Shown one piece after another: positions 9,867-21,297 of a stretch of 64,000 nucleotides of DNA. Location: assembly GCA_947462335.1 (NCBI GenBank), contig OX381707.1, positions 65,490,816 to 65,554,815 on the forward strand. Direction: 5' to 3'. The number at the start of each line of letters is the position of its first letter. Positions within the stretch are counted from its first letter, which is position 1. Origin of the DNA: Harmothoe impar (Eukaryota > Annelida > Polychaeta > Phyllodocida > Polynoidae). The notes under the pieces are model-generated. The model saw only the letters and a program-made list of their open reading frames with translations. It did not search any database and was not told the origin of the DNA. Made by a program: the position numbers and the translations under genes.

Positions 9867-10132
9867 AGGTTTACTCCAATGACATGTATGTATTATTTTG
9901 TATTGTATTGAATTTGTATGTTTACATTGTTTCAACATTGTTATATTGTCTCATCAATTAGCACTACTGGTGCAAGCAATTAATATGTCAATTATTCTAA
10001 GTGATCTACGCATCACTAGAAAGGTACTGTGAGAATCATTAACCTCACAGAAATTTAATATTTTGTTATTCCCGCATGTTAATTGAATAATAAAATATTG
10101 TGCAAATATCATGTGTTGTGTCGTCTTGGATT
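9855..10132 (+). repeat. Split direct repeat B1 of element 1
   Basis: These 278 bp differ from B2 (10340-10617) at one base. B1 begins in the last codons of the recombinase frame, runs through its stop, and overlaps the first bases (ATT) of A2. Confidence 0.93.
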
Positions 10133-10300
10133 GGTCAGTAATTTATAATCACTGCTTAATCCGGGCGCGCTCACATGCCACCCTTGCACGGCAACAGTGA
10201 CGTCATATGAATTAGCATAATCCCTACTACTTAAGCCCTCCTGCCCGCCGGGCGGTCACTCTTACACTTATCCGACGCAGGACGCGTCTCCTCTCTTTGT
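10130..10300 (+). repeat. Split direct repeat A2 of element 1
   Basis: This is an identical copy of A1, placed between B1 and B2. A 39-bp unique spacer (10301-10339) separates A2 from B2. Confidence 0.93.
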
Positions 10301-10339
10301 CCCACCCACCACACCCTACATTAAAGGTAACTAAAACAA

Positions 10340-10617
10340 GCCAAGCGCTAAAGGTTTACTCCAATGACATGTATGTATTATTTTGTATTGTATTGAATTT
10401 GTATGTTTACATTGTTTCAACATTGTTATATTGTCTCATCAATTAGCACTACTGGTGCAAGCAATTAATATGTCAATTATTCTAAGTGATCTACGCATCA
10501 CTAGAAAGGTACTGTGAGAATCATTAACCTCACAGAAATTTAATATTTTGTTATTCCCGCGTGTTAATTGAATAATAAAATATTGTGCAAATATCATGTG
10601 TTGTGTCGTCTTGGATT
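10340..10617 (+). repeat. Split direct repeat B2, 3' end of element 1
   Basis: This is the terminal copy of the B repeat and ends GGATT. It contains an AATAAA (10574-10579) followed by a GT-rich run, so it is the likely 3' end of the transcript. Confidence 0.92.
10574..10579 (+). terminator. Polyadenylation signal AATAAA in B2
   Basis: AATAAA is followed within about 25 bp by the GT-rich TGTGTTGTGTCG, the usual arrangement of a cleavage and polyadenylation site. The same signal is in B1 at 10089-10094, so premature ends may also form there. Confidence 0.55.
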
Positions 10618-11637
10618 ACAGTATATGAGAAATAGGTAATGATTATAGACTGTAAATCTAAAATGATTGGTCCCTTCAATTATGTAGATTATCTTTGACT
10701 GTGGGTGTATACATATTTGCATGCCCATACTGCAGTCAGTGAGGAAATCATCTCTACAAGGTTCTTCTCCAGTTTGCATACCCACAATCAATTGCAGGCA
10801 CATTAGGCCTTTATACCACAAAACGTCCCTTATGATACAAAGATAAAAGCAAATTCACATAAATTCTTTGCTCCTCTCTAGTATTGTCCATTTTATCATT
10901 TGCCAAGTATATATCTGGTATATATGCTGGTGTGACAAAAGTTGCAGTGAGCCCTGCCAGGAGTCTGCATACATGTATAATAATCTTGAATTTCTCAAAA
11001 TGCTCAAGGGTGATCAGTATTTGATGTGAACTTAATTCAGCTTGTATTCATCATTTCTGTTAGCAACATTCCACCTTCGACCTTTTGCATTTTTTCTCCT
11101 CTGATTGAACAATGCGATAATAATGGGTTATTGCTGGAATCAACTTCCCTAATACTGCCAAACAAATTCAACCCCTCAACATTATTGCCTCTTTGAGTTG
11201 TAATCGCCTGGAATGACGGTCTCTCTGAAAGTGGCTTCCTAAAATGTGTTATCCTTTTTCCAGTTCCTGATTTAATGTTTTAATCAACATTTTTGTAACG
11301 TGATCAAAAGATTAAAAAACTGTTTTTGTAGAACAGGGTCAAATTCCCTGGCTGGTTTTCACTGTTATCGTTAGCAATGGCAGTTAAAATAGGTGTTACC
11401 AGATATCAAAGTAATTTGACAAAAAATGATACCAATCCCAAGCAGGTTTGTGCAGTCATAAGATAAAATGCCACTTCTTCTTGGCATATTACGGCCGATT
11501 CTCACAAAAATGGATCGCAGATCTAATAGAACACACACATTTATCTCTAGGGTCATTAGTAATACGGATAGACGTTTATTAAAAACCCATGTGGATAGAA
11601 CAAGACTGACATGTTGTATTTGCAGTGATATACAATA
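10618..11637. other. Non-coding DNA with an old duplicated block
   Basis: No gene is supported. Positions 11060-11385 are paralogous to 1430-1745. A CTCTCTAGTATTGTCC run near 10875 resembles the TCTAGTTTTG landmarks of the units at about 2400 and 3940. Confidence 0.4.
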
Positions 11638-12648
11638 CACAGAGGAAAATGTGAGAGTCTACTGGACTCACATGCCATAGTCAGGCGCATGTCTCCAAAA
11701 GCACCCTCATGTGCAAGTCAGGCTGACTTTGACTGTAGAGAGGGTCCAGCACTGCCTGACTCAGGGTGGTATTACAGTCAGGCAGTGCTGGACTCTCTCT
11801 ACAGTCAAAGTCAGGCAATGCTGGACCCTTGTTTACAAGAGTACAACACTGCCTGACTTTCATGCTCAATGGTAGTCTGGCAATGCTGGACTGTACCTAG
11901 AGCAAGAGTCCTGGGCAAGAGTACAGCGATGCCAGACTGGCTATCGAGAGTTGAGCCAAGCTAGACACACAAATGGATGGAAGTCTAGCAATGTTGAACT
12001 TTGGCCTCAATGAAAGTCAGGCATAGCTGGAATATCTTTTGTACGGTAAGACTAGTTGCTTATTTGCATTTGGGGAAATATATATGACCTCCCCAACACT
12101 CATACAAAATAGTTCTGTTGTCCTGAATATAAAATGGTGTGCTATCACAGACCAGAAGTTATTTAGGCATGTAACAACACAGAGATACATGTACCAACAT
12201 ATGTCAGAGGTGTCTTCTTGCGTTTCGGACCGGCAGGTGTATATCGCCACGAAGGCTATGCCGAAGTCAGGGGTGATCCCAGAATCCCAAAATCTCAATG
12301 TATATTAATTCCAAATCCACGAGAATGGTATCTGAAACCATACTATTAAGCTGAATACTGCATTGCGTCCTCACCTGGTAACAAAGAAGGCTGAGGCTAA
12401 CTGACCCTCATCCCACAGTCAGACATTGCCTGACTGTGGAGAGAAAGTCAGCCTGACTCTGATATGAAGAATTATCTTGCTTGACTGTCATTCAAGGATC
12501 AGGCTGACTCTCAAAAGGGAGTAACTTTATGGGACTATCAAAGGAGGCTCAGCCTGACTGTTGTGAAAGTCCAGCATACTCTGTTACCTGAGTCAGGCAG
12601 TGCCTGACCCTGGGGAGAGTCTAGCTGACGCTCACTTTTCTCTCTGTG
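11638..12648. mobile_element. Non-autonomous DNA element, CACAGAG termini, TA flanks
   Basis: The element is 1,011 bp with ends CACAGAGGAAAATGTGAG and, inverted at the right, CTCACTTTTCTCTCTGTG. TA lies directly outside both ends (11636-11637, 12649-12650). The arms are filled with diverged copies of GTCAGGCAGTGCTGGACT in both orientations, and the centre (about 12030-12350) is unique. No transposase is present. It belongs with the 4049-5088 element by its termini but uses a different internal motif. Confidence 0.7.
11725..11812. repeat. Long near-perfect hairpin within the CACAGAG element
   Basis: Arms of about 37 bp, beginning GACTTTGACTGTAGAGAG and closing with CTCTCTACAGTCAAAGTC, surround a loop of about 14 bp. 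The arms contain the family motif CAGCACTGCCTGACT. Confidence 0.7.
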
Positions 12649-13007
12649 TACCGGGCTATTTGAGGCTTATGATCCATTTTCGTGAGCATTAGCCATGTAT
12701 TATGTATATCCCACAGGTTATTTCAATAAAGATAATACAGTTGCAATCCATTACAGAGATGTGAAATATCCGAACTTTTAAGTTTAACTTTTAACTTTAA
12801 AATCCAATAAATTTCTTTCCAGCTGATAACAAAAGGTTCGGAATATTAAATTCAAATGCAGCAGTGCAATTCATACCAGCAGCCCATATATCAGTAATAG
12901 CAGTAATGTGTTGCAATGGTACTAGCAGAGAGTGACATGTACAATAGCTGTACATATAGTAGCGAAATAATCACTGAATATAATGGCTTGCATCTAACCG
13001 CTATCAA

Positions 13008-13076
13008 CACAGAGAAAAAGGGAGTCCAGGTTGCCTCCAGAATGACTCTCCTCTCTAGGTGTTTCTTTTCTCTGTG
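13008..13076. mobile_element. 69-bp minimal CACAGAG element
   Basis: It begins CACAGAGAAAAAGGGAGTCC and ends TTTCTTTTCTCTGTG, with AA on both sides (13006-13007 and 13077-13078). The interior carries GGGAGTCCAGG and GAATGACTC, the motifs of the 4049-5088 element. It is probably an extreme internal-deletion derivative. Confidence 0.6.
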
Positions 13077-15599
13077 AACTGAATACAGAACAGCTATACA
13101 TGCTGTTATCTGCTTTGGCCATACTACTGATCCCAACCTAGGTTGCACAATAATGTAATCCACAGACTAGACTATAAAGATACGATCAAAGCCCTAGTAT
13201 TGACTGCAGAAGGCTATCAGGAGAGACAATTATAGATAAGAGGTGATGACAGTTTAAAAGATGATGGAGTATCAGGATATTGTGAAGGATCAACTCTATA
13301 TGGCGATGGATCAATGTTTAACTGTATTGTTCTCTGCAGTCTCTACAGTGTCTTTCTTTAAGTTTTAACAACTGTAGGACACGAATAATAGGGTCCCAAT
13401 AGCCATACTTAGCGGGAGCTAAGCACTTGATTAAACTAAACCTGTTCCTGTAATGCTTTAAACTACCGGGTAGATTTTCTTTTCACATGGTTCTTAATTT
13501 ATCAGGGTCGGCTTAAACATAAGGGTGAAAATAGTGAACACATAAGATATAGGCTTTACAATAGTAGTAACATATGAGGTTCTATTTCGGGAGGAACGTA
13601 CATAGGCCTAATACAGTTACTAGTACCTAGAATAAGCTTGTGATGGAGGATGATGTATGATCTTTTGATGTACTTTTAGATTGGGGGATAATTAGGAACG
13701 ATGGTAGTTTGAACCCCTTTCAGAGATGAAAATCTGATGTAAGTCCACTTCAGATACATCTTAATTATCAACCCAATACATTAATTGTCGCATCATAAGG
13801 ACACTTGAAATGACAGTATTGGCAAGAGAATGGTTCACTCAATCATCTGAGGATCAAATGAGCTAGTTTTCGGTGTGACATGTTTCTGGTGGGGCCTTTC
13901 TCTACCAAACCTTCCGAGGCAATAATATATATACACACACTTCTGCGCTATATACCAATCACACATTACTATTCATAAGCACCCACGACTCCCAGAATCC
14001 TAGCACTAGGAGCCCACTCACCTCATTTGGCTAGTCACTTCACACACCCTGTCAATGTCTACTCTGCGCATGGGCGTGGACATCAATATCCGGCCTCCTT
14101 TTGGGTATAAATGAATCTCCGTGGTGACCAGTACTTGAACTTCTATAGTCTATCCAACATACCCAGGTCAAGTTGTTTTCATGTCGAAGAGTGTTTTTCC
14201 ATCAGTCCTGAAACTGATGTCACAACTTAATATCCTGGTTAGGACACTGAATTCAATCGATAATTAACGGGTGATTAGTTAGACTCATTATTTCACTGGA
14301 GAGCACATGATGTCCAATCCAACTGCCGTAACCAATATTAAGCTTCATTCCGTAAGATTATCACGGTCAAAGATTTGATCACAGAACTCAGTGCCCATTC
14401 AGCATCTGGACAGGAAGTGATTTAGTATGGTACAGTGCTACACATGGTTTCCTACACATCATTACATGGGAGTACTGAAGCATATATATGTATTCCACCA
14501 GATCATGTGAGAGAGAAATACAGATTTCATTTTCGAGTTGGAAGGGAGTTACATAATATTATCATGGTCTCCGATGCCATCAGGTAATGGTAAACCAGTT
14601 CAGCATTGGCTGATTGTATTGTCAGAGGCAGTCCGATGGTTGTCGATCATCCGCATTCAAGGAGTAGGATGTGGTTGGAATGATGCAACACTCATTCATT
14701 AGTACCTCATGTTGACCGTAAAACACATAGATCTGTCATTTCTTTTGGTAACCAGATTTTAAAAAGCTGAAATGAAAAACCATATTTAAAAGTATAAAAG
14801 AAGGCGTCAGTGAAATCTCAGATTCGCTCCACCAGGACCTCTTTCCGCCACAAGGGCTGCAAATGGGACTGGTGGAACTGCTATATTTAGATTGTTACTC
14901 TACTTTTATAGAGTCGAGGCCTGAGACTGGTAAAGTCTATGATTAGAATTGAATCTCTTATAACTATCTGTATAATGGTTAGTCGGTGTAGCAGTTAGTC
15001 CTGGATGGGCCATATGATACATCCATCCTACAAAGAAGGGATTATCTGTCTTGGCACCAGGTGGCAGTTTATGGCTGGATTATCACCAGGGGTAGCACTG
15101 CCTTCTAATGGTCCCTAATTCATTGACACCCGTCCCTCCCAGAGATACTCCATGCTGCTCCTATCCAGGCTTCGCCATGAATAGCCCCATGAATAGCCCC
15201 ACTAAAATGGAAGAGAAACCTTCCCTAGATACTCTTTCAAATACAGGCAAATATTCATTCCAAATGCAGCCTGATGTTTATTTGACCCAGACGTCTTTCC
15301 GTGAAATCGTTAAAGAAAGTTCCACAGATTTTCCAGATTTTGTACACTGTTCATGTTTATCACGGAGCCACTGTAGGGAAGATCCGCTGAAATATCGAGC
15401 CTGTATAATTCTATAGAAAAAAAACAAAGCTGCACAAGTTGCATATTGTTATGACTGTATATAATCTTATTTCGGACGTAAAAATGAGATTAGGAACCTA
15501 GAAGGAAACTAGGAAACTAAGGACCGAGAAGAAGTTATAAGTGATGATTACTTTGTACTATTCATTGAAATTGGAGTGACCTTTCATCAGCATTGACTG
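13077..15599. other. Non-coding DNA; one TATA-like site
   Basis: No exon is convincingly supported. TATAAAAG near 14795 is followed about 30 bp later by a CTCAGATT initiator-like run, and GGGTATAAATG occurs near 14105. Neither is tied to a gene I can recognise. A reading frame at 15108-15416 (102 codons) has an ATG but no recognisable domain. Confidence 0.3.
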
Positions 15600-15880
15600 C
15601 ATGCTATGATATAACATAATTTCGTCTTCATGTGGTATTAGATTCAAGCAGTGGTTCCTCTGGTCTAACGTGACTACATGACCCAATCATGATCCAATTT
15701 CCATTTCCATGCCCTGGCCTTATTCCCAGAATATCTTTGCCAGTCCTTCTCCTATATCATATTACGGACAATGCTACAGAACGTGTCCCTATTACACAAG
15801 TCAGCGGGAGTTTTGACTCCATTAGTCATGCAGGGGTTTATTTATAGACTATAGATCTTCTGGAGGTAATTTTGGAGTAT
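15600..15880. repeat. Duplicated block, paralogous to 2940-3110
   Basis: The landmarks TTACGGACAATG, ATTACACAAGTCAG and TTTATAGACTATAG are in the same order as in 2940-3110. No gene is seen. Confidence 0.4.
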
Positions 15881-16641
15881 ATGACAGATTTTATATTACC
15901 TGTCATATCTAGATATTCTCATGTTTCTGTAAATTATCTGATTTGGTGATCACGTTAGTTTAGTAAGGCATAATTGTAGATGAAGCATCAGCATTTCTTG
16001 AGACTTAATATTCAATTGGGGAAGAAAAGACAAGATCGATAATTATTGTAACAGGTTGTGTCAAACATGCATATGATAACAGTGGTTGGTTGAGTGGATT
16101 TACAGCAGTTTGACCGCCTGAGGTTTCGGATTGATTGCGCTTTGAAAGGAGAACTGCTGACCCTATATACCAGCAGGTGGCTATTTCGGATGACTCTTCT
16201 TTCCACAATATTGTTTCATGTTTAGTTCTGTATTGCTTTTTTCTCTCTCTTTGTAATTGGTGTTTATTGCGTTTTAAAATCAAGCACTTCAATTCTTTAT
16301 GTTTCAAGTCATGATGCAATGTGACTCCTGCCCTGGACACATGTGTATATTTAGATTTTACATTTTATCATAGGTCTTTATTACTGGAGCTGTGGTGTTT
16401 ACCATCCTGGAAGTAGATCAGGTTTTCCTGATAAGCTTTGTTATTTTTCTTAGTAAGTACGGATCTACCGTTGGGTGATCTAATTGCGGCCTTCCTTTTT
16501 GGAGTCCAAAATAGAGACTTATTCTGAATGTTATTGTCTCGATTTATACCTGACATAAAAACCGTTTGACTCTTAAATAGATAAGGTGTTGGATAGAACA
16601 GCTATACTTTGTAGGGCATTCTTTGTTTACAAGAGGGTTTA

Positions 16642-16782
16642 GGGCCATAACCCATTAGCCGATTTTGATGCATTATCGGCCAATAAGCCCTAACAAAACA
16701 GGCCCAAAGTAGTACTTCATAGTATAATTTTGTGGATGTATCAACCGATAATGCAACCAAATCGGCTAATGGGTAATGGCCC
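16642..16782. mobile_element. Fold-back MITE with GGGCCAT ends and TTA duplication
   Basis: The left arm GGGCCATAACCCATTAGCCG is matched by the inverted right arm CGGCTAATGGGTAATGGCCC. TTA flanks both ends (16639-16641 and 16783-16785). Ends beginning GGG plus a 3-bp TTA duplication fit PIF/Harbinger-type MITEs. Length is 141 bp with no coding capacity. Confidence 0.7.
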
Positions 16783-16798
16783 TTAAACACCGCTTTAC

Positions 16799-16841
16799 AT
16801 GGGCATGGGCATGGACATGGGCATGGGCATGGGCATGGGCA
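16799..16841 (+). repeat. Hexanucleotide microsatellite (ATGGGC)n
   Basis: About seven units of ATGGGC, one with a GGAC variant, lie just outside the fold-back MITE. Confidence 0.9.
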
Positions 16842-19691
16842 ATAAGGTGGTGCCCAATATTAAAATGCTGACCAAAAGAGTGTGGAATGCTACACTAATT
16901 ATAATTCAATTCATTCACTCCCCAATACATCTTCATCCATCATTTCCTCTATTGGCTGTTTCAATGGGTGATATCAAATGCAAACAGCCTCATAGTGATG
17001 GCCTCATACATCTGAAAAGTTACAATCTCACGATAAGCAATTTGCAATGCAAATTTGAATAGGTCAGCTATGGGTCTCTGCATGTTTTCCGGCCACCCAA
17101 GATGGAGAATGATGATGTGATGATACTCTTTTTGTCTGCTCCAATATTAATCAAATACGCTTTATCAACGGCCTTTTAAAGCCAAACTGTTTCACTTTAA
17201 ACACAAACGGTTGTATGGGATCGGTCACCATTTAAACAAAAAAAAGTCCTACGAGCCTGCATTTCCAATATATTATCAAGGGTTATCATAGCTTATATGG
17301 AAATGTATCTCCATTGTCCTTCCAAATAAGACATTCTAATAGAAATATAATAATATTGATCCCATAAGCAGAATCCTTATGAGGAGATTTACGATGCTGA
17401 TATTATTTGTCCACTACACCCTACAGAAGCAGTGTATTACGGAATGGAATGCTTGTCTATTGTGACCTCATCTGTAAGAAGAAAGGGTCAGGTGTACACA
17501 GATAATCGAAATGTTCCGGTCCTTAGTCTGTAGTGGCTATCCTAGGCTAGTCATAGAGACATTAGTCAGGCATGACCAAGTGCTATTCAAATATGACTGA
17601 GGCATAACAACATGTGACAAACGCCTTACTCAAAAGGACTTAGCCTCATACTCATTGCAATGGAGAAGACTAAGGTGAGTTGGTCAGTAATGACCAATTT
17701 GATAATAGTAACTAACTTAAGTTGGTCCTATAGGGAGCCAGAAAATGACTTAGGAAGTTGGTCAGTACTAAGATCTCTAGCATAAAGAATATCAGTGTAG
17801 GAGAAAACCCCTATACATTGTACCGGGGTACGTACCCTTCTCTCCTCGGGTATGGCAAGCTTCCGTACCCCACCGACTGGCCCAGGCAAACCCCTGCCTT
17901 TGATATCTCAGTGACCTCCTGCTATAAGTTAATAAGGGACCATATGACAGACTGCAGATTTGTGTGCGCCCCGGGCCCATGATCATGGACAAAGGCTGCT
18001 ACGATCCATGCAGCCAACCATAAGATCGTCCAGAGTTCTGTCACCTCTGCGGTTCCCGTTTTCCTATTGATATAGACGGCTCCTTGTGAAGTTATTCTCC
18101 ACCCTCATACAAGTAACGTAACATTATTTTGATCAAGAGTATCATGATATGCTGGATTGGATTAGCCATATGGCGCTGCTACTGGAATCTGGGAGAGGGG
18201 GCCAAAATGGCTACGTCCACACAACAGACAACGACAGTGAAGTATAAAAGCCCTCCAGGGGTAAATATGAAGCCTGCAGTTATTCTGAAGCTGCCTTTGT
18301 TGTTGGGATATTGGATGAAAACGATCCTTCTCTAGTTCCTTTCCAAATTCCAGACTTTTAAAAGTAAAGGGGTACCCCCTTGTATCATGCAATGTTAACT
18401 TACCGATTATTATTCGAGACCTGTGCATATACGGGTGTATCGGTTCACCATTACCACAGCTTTTCTTCACTCGCAGAGAAACGTGCATTGCTAGTTTTGG
18501 AATCATGCACGGATATAATTATAATAAAATGCCTAACTGAGCAGGACAATTCAAAAATTCCTATCAGTATACAATGTTTAAATGAAAGAAGATAATTTAT
18601 CGTTTGTTGCCCTGAATGTTCTTTTTATTGTAGCCTTAATTCCCTATGGTACAAAAATGAACAAAGGTTACATTAAGTGATAAACATATGGAATTTACCA
18701 TTTCAAATGATATTGGGAAACCATGCCCTACACACAACATACAAGATAGAAGCATTCATATTGGTATCGGCCCCCCTCCTGATATTGTCCTGAACCTTCT
18801 TGTGTCACTTCAAAACTTTCAATAAATAACGGTGCAATCCGAGGCAACATAAAAGGACACACTTCTTTTTGATACACGTCGGAAATTATAAAGTATTATT
18901 GTACCCTGCAGCAAACTGCTGACGCTGGGAAATGCAAGCAGAACTTCTGATGAAACCTTTACAAAAGGGTGACATAAACATTCTGCCATGGAGGTTTTGT
19001 TTAATTCATGTCAGCAGCTTTGGAGAAGGGGTGAGGGGAGTGTTTTCAGATTGGTGTTTTTCATGGTGAATGAAAGGCATGTGAGGTCCTCCTGCCCACA
19101 AGTACAACCTTGACGTCATGTTTAGCAGAAGTGGTACATCATTTACAGTCAGCCTGTATGAGTCTTTATGCACTTCAGCGTGTTCCAAGGTCTCCTTGCA
19201 GTCTGCACTCATTGTCATACCACCTTCAATGTACTCCCTCCTCATTTTCTCCTTCCCGTGTATACATAATTATCCCATTTTTTCCTCTTTTATATTTTGG
19301 GTATAGGTTCTTCCAGCTGTCCATGCCCTGCTTTTATACCAAAGGGCCAATGCTGAATGCAGTATTTGTTGGGATGCACCCATAACTCTTACACAATGTC
19401 AAACCCAAGCCCTCAGGGGCTATCCAACCCCCCTGGCTTCCGGTCGTGCAAATCCCCAAAAGCTGTAGGTGTCTAAGCTGGATGGGAATAGTGATGGATA
19501 GGCACTATTGCCAGCCCTATTCCACACTGCAAAATGTGCATTCGCATTAGGGATGTACTGAACCGGTAATGTTGGGGTTGGAGGGATATGGAGAAACCGT
19601 AATACATAATAGAAACCCCTCTTTCACATGCAGTCACTTGATATATAGTGGTATGTGCCTCTATATCAAGTATATAACTTAAATCTTCTTG
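16842..19691. other. Largely non-coding DNA with one weak exon-like frame
   Basis: A minus-strand frame at about 19006-19245 has a protein-like composition but no recognised domain and no certain splice sites. A GC-richer patch at 17790-17990 also lacks a recognisable product. Around 17510-17765 short GACTTAG/TTAGTC motifs recur, which may be remnants of another short-motif element. Nothing stronger is visible. Confidence 0.3.
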
Positions 19692-19964
19692 TAATGATGA
19701 GACAACAAAGCTTTGAATATATTTTGGAAAGTTTATCCTGTGGAAGTTTTTACTACATGTAAGAATGTATAGGGTAGTGTTTACAAGGATAAACATAATA
19801 GAAAATGAAATAGGTCTAAACCTTTGACCTTGTTGTGAATATTATATGTTGTAGGTATTAACATGTACCTAGTAGATATGTGAACATACAATTAAACATA
19901 CAAGTGAACATACAAGTATAGAGTATATATATATATATACGTGTCATCAATTCACAGTCCAGTG
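19692..19964 (-). repeat. Split direct repeat B2 of element 2
   Basis: This is the outer 3' terminal repeat in element orientation, 273 bp, matching B1 at 20195-20463 apart from a few small differences. It includes an (AT)n tract. Confidence 0.9.
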
Positions 19965-20025
19965 TGGAGGTGTGGAAGTATACTTCACACCGACGACGTA
20001 TAACCCTTTGGTGTGGGAGGGTGGG

Positions 20026-20199
20026 TAAAGTTTATGTTTGAGTGTCGAATCTCAAGATGGAAGCGGACGCTGCGCTTGTAGGTCAGTGGGACGCTGGTAC
20101 CAGCGGAGTAGTTCATGATCCCGGCACAGGGGGCGTGACCGTTTGGCGCTTCTTATTTTCCCATCATTAAACAGCAGATTTTGTCAATTACTGATAATG
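20026..20199 (-). repeat. Split direct repeat A2 of element 2
   Basis: 174 bp, identical by eye to A1 at 24735-24908. A2 overlaps B1 by five bases (TAATG) and is separated from B2 by about 61 bp. Confidence 0.92.
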
Positions 20200-20463
20200 A
20201 TGAGACAACAAAGCTTTGAATATATTTTGGAAAGTTTATCCTGTGAAAGTTTTTACTACATGTAAGAATGTATAGGGTAGTGTTTACAAGGATAAACATA
20301 ATAAAATGAAATAGGTCTAAACCTTTGACCTTGTTGTGAATATTATATGTTGTAGGTATTAACATGTACCTAGTAGATATGTGAACATACAATTAAACAT
20401 ACAAGTGAACATACAAGTATAGAGTATATATATATATACGTGTCATCAATTCACAGTCCAGTG
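20195..20463 (-). repeat. Split direct repeat B1 of element 2
   Basis: 269 bp, near-identical to B2. The stop of the third recombinase fragment (20451-20453) falls inside it, as in element 1. Confidence 0.9.
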
Positions 20464-21297
20464 GCAAATAGTGTAGACAGGGAGGTGGCTACACGTTGTG
20501 AGGGGAGTGATGGCATGTATGGTTTCATCCCTGCTACAGAGTTCCAGGTACCATGCTTGGCTATGTCCTGCATGTTTGAACCTGCCGACACAGCTGCCTG
20601 TGACCCCCCTCTCCTTAGTTGGAGCCATACGGTACTTTCAGAGTAACCAGTGTCTGCCTTACCACATCCGTGAGTTGAGTGGGGGTAAGGGGTTGTCCGT
20701 CAGGTAGAAGGAATGCAGGTGTGTCGGGGTGAGCAGGGATGAACGCTGTGTAAATGTCCCAGGCAGTAGCTGGGCAGGCCGGTGAATATGGGATTCTAGG
20801 CAGTGAAAGTACTGCAGGTTTAGAACCCAGTTTGATGGCTTTAGACGACCTTATGACCACTGTGAGACCTTTAGAAGTGGAGGTTATGTCCCTACGAGTT
20901 AATGTATGAGGGCCCTTCCACAAACTTTTGCTACAGATATAGCTTCGTAGGCAGATAGTGCCGATGTGTCACCTCCCCGTGCCTCTATCCATAATTTGGC
21001 GCCTGAGGTGTAGTTACGCCTCGAGGCTGGTGATGACAGAGAGTTGGCCAAAAATTGTTGAAACATGGCAGAGTCCTGTATCGAGGGGGTCAGTATATCT
21101 ACTGAATAGTATATGGCAAAGGTCAGGTAATATGTAGCCTGTCTGAGTCTATTAATTTCTGTCTCTTCAGAAACCGATGCCCTGTAGGATAGCTTGGCCT
21201 GGTGCCCGAGGGGGAAGTCTGGAAGTAGACAAATAAATAGGATCAAATACAGGTAGGGGGTCAGAGGGTGTGACTTTCTGGAGGCCCCTGAGTTGGA
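20451..21297 (-). pseudogene. Broken tyrosine recombinase of element 2
   Basis: Three fragments in different frames align with the recombinase of element 1. The first (to about 20925) covers the N-terminal domain. The second (about 20923-20615) resumes at HTLTRRDI, so about 70 codons, including the first catalytic Arg (FVRQ in element 1), are deleted. After a further break before LRRGG the third fragment carries the second Arg, HGTW and a candidate Tyr (KPYMP) and stops at 20451-20453. The first fragment follows the Pol stop in the same frame with no ATG. A splice-acceptor-like TTTGTCTACTTCCAG ends at 21219. The protein cannot be functional as it stands. Confidence 0.85.
21219..21245 (-). promoter_or_regulatory. 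Candidate 3' splice site for the YR mRNA, element 2
   Basis: A pyrimidine-rich tract ends TCTACTTCCAG, with a CTCTGAC branch-like sequence upstream and no AG in between. The break falls after codon position 1 of an Asp codon, exactly as at 8886/8887 in element 1. Possible donors in phase near the gag starts are weak. Confidence 0.45.

Larger units (their letters stand above)
5377..10617 (+). mobile_element. Ngaro-like YR retrotransposon, element 1 (complete)
   Basis: This 5.24-kb DIRS-order retroelement has split direct repeats in the order A1 (5377-5547), coding region, B1 (9855-10132), A2 (10130-10300), B2 (10340-10617). It encodes gag, RT-RNase H and a tyrosine recombinase, and no DDE integrase, which is the Ngaro-type layout. 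A1 and A2 look identical; B1 and B2 differ at one base (CGCATGTT against CGCGTGTT). The element starts and ends with ATT, which fits recombinase-mediated insertion of a circle at an ATT core rather than a staggered-cut duplication. All catalytic residues are present, so the copy may be competent. Confidence 0.92.

Noticed and set aside
10301..10339. A2-B2 spacer as a possible extra gene or primer-binding site
   Set aside because: Only 39 bp, with no match to a tRNA end visible; Ngaro-type elements are not expected to use a tRNA primer site here.
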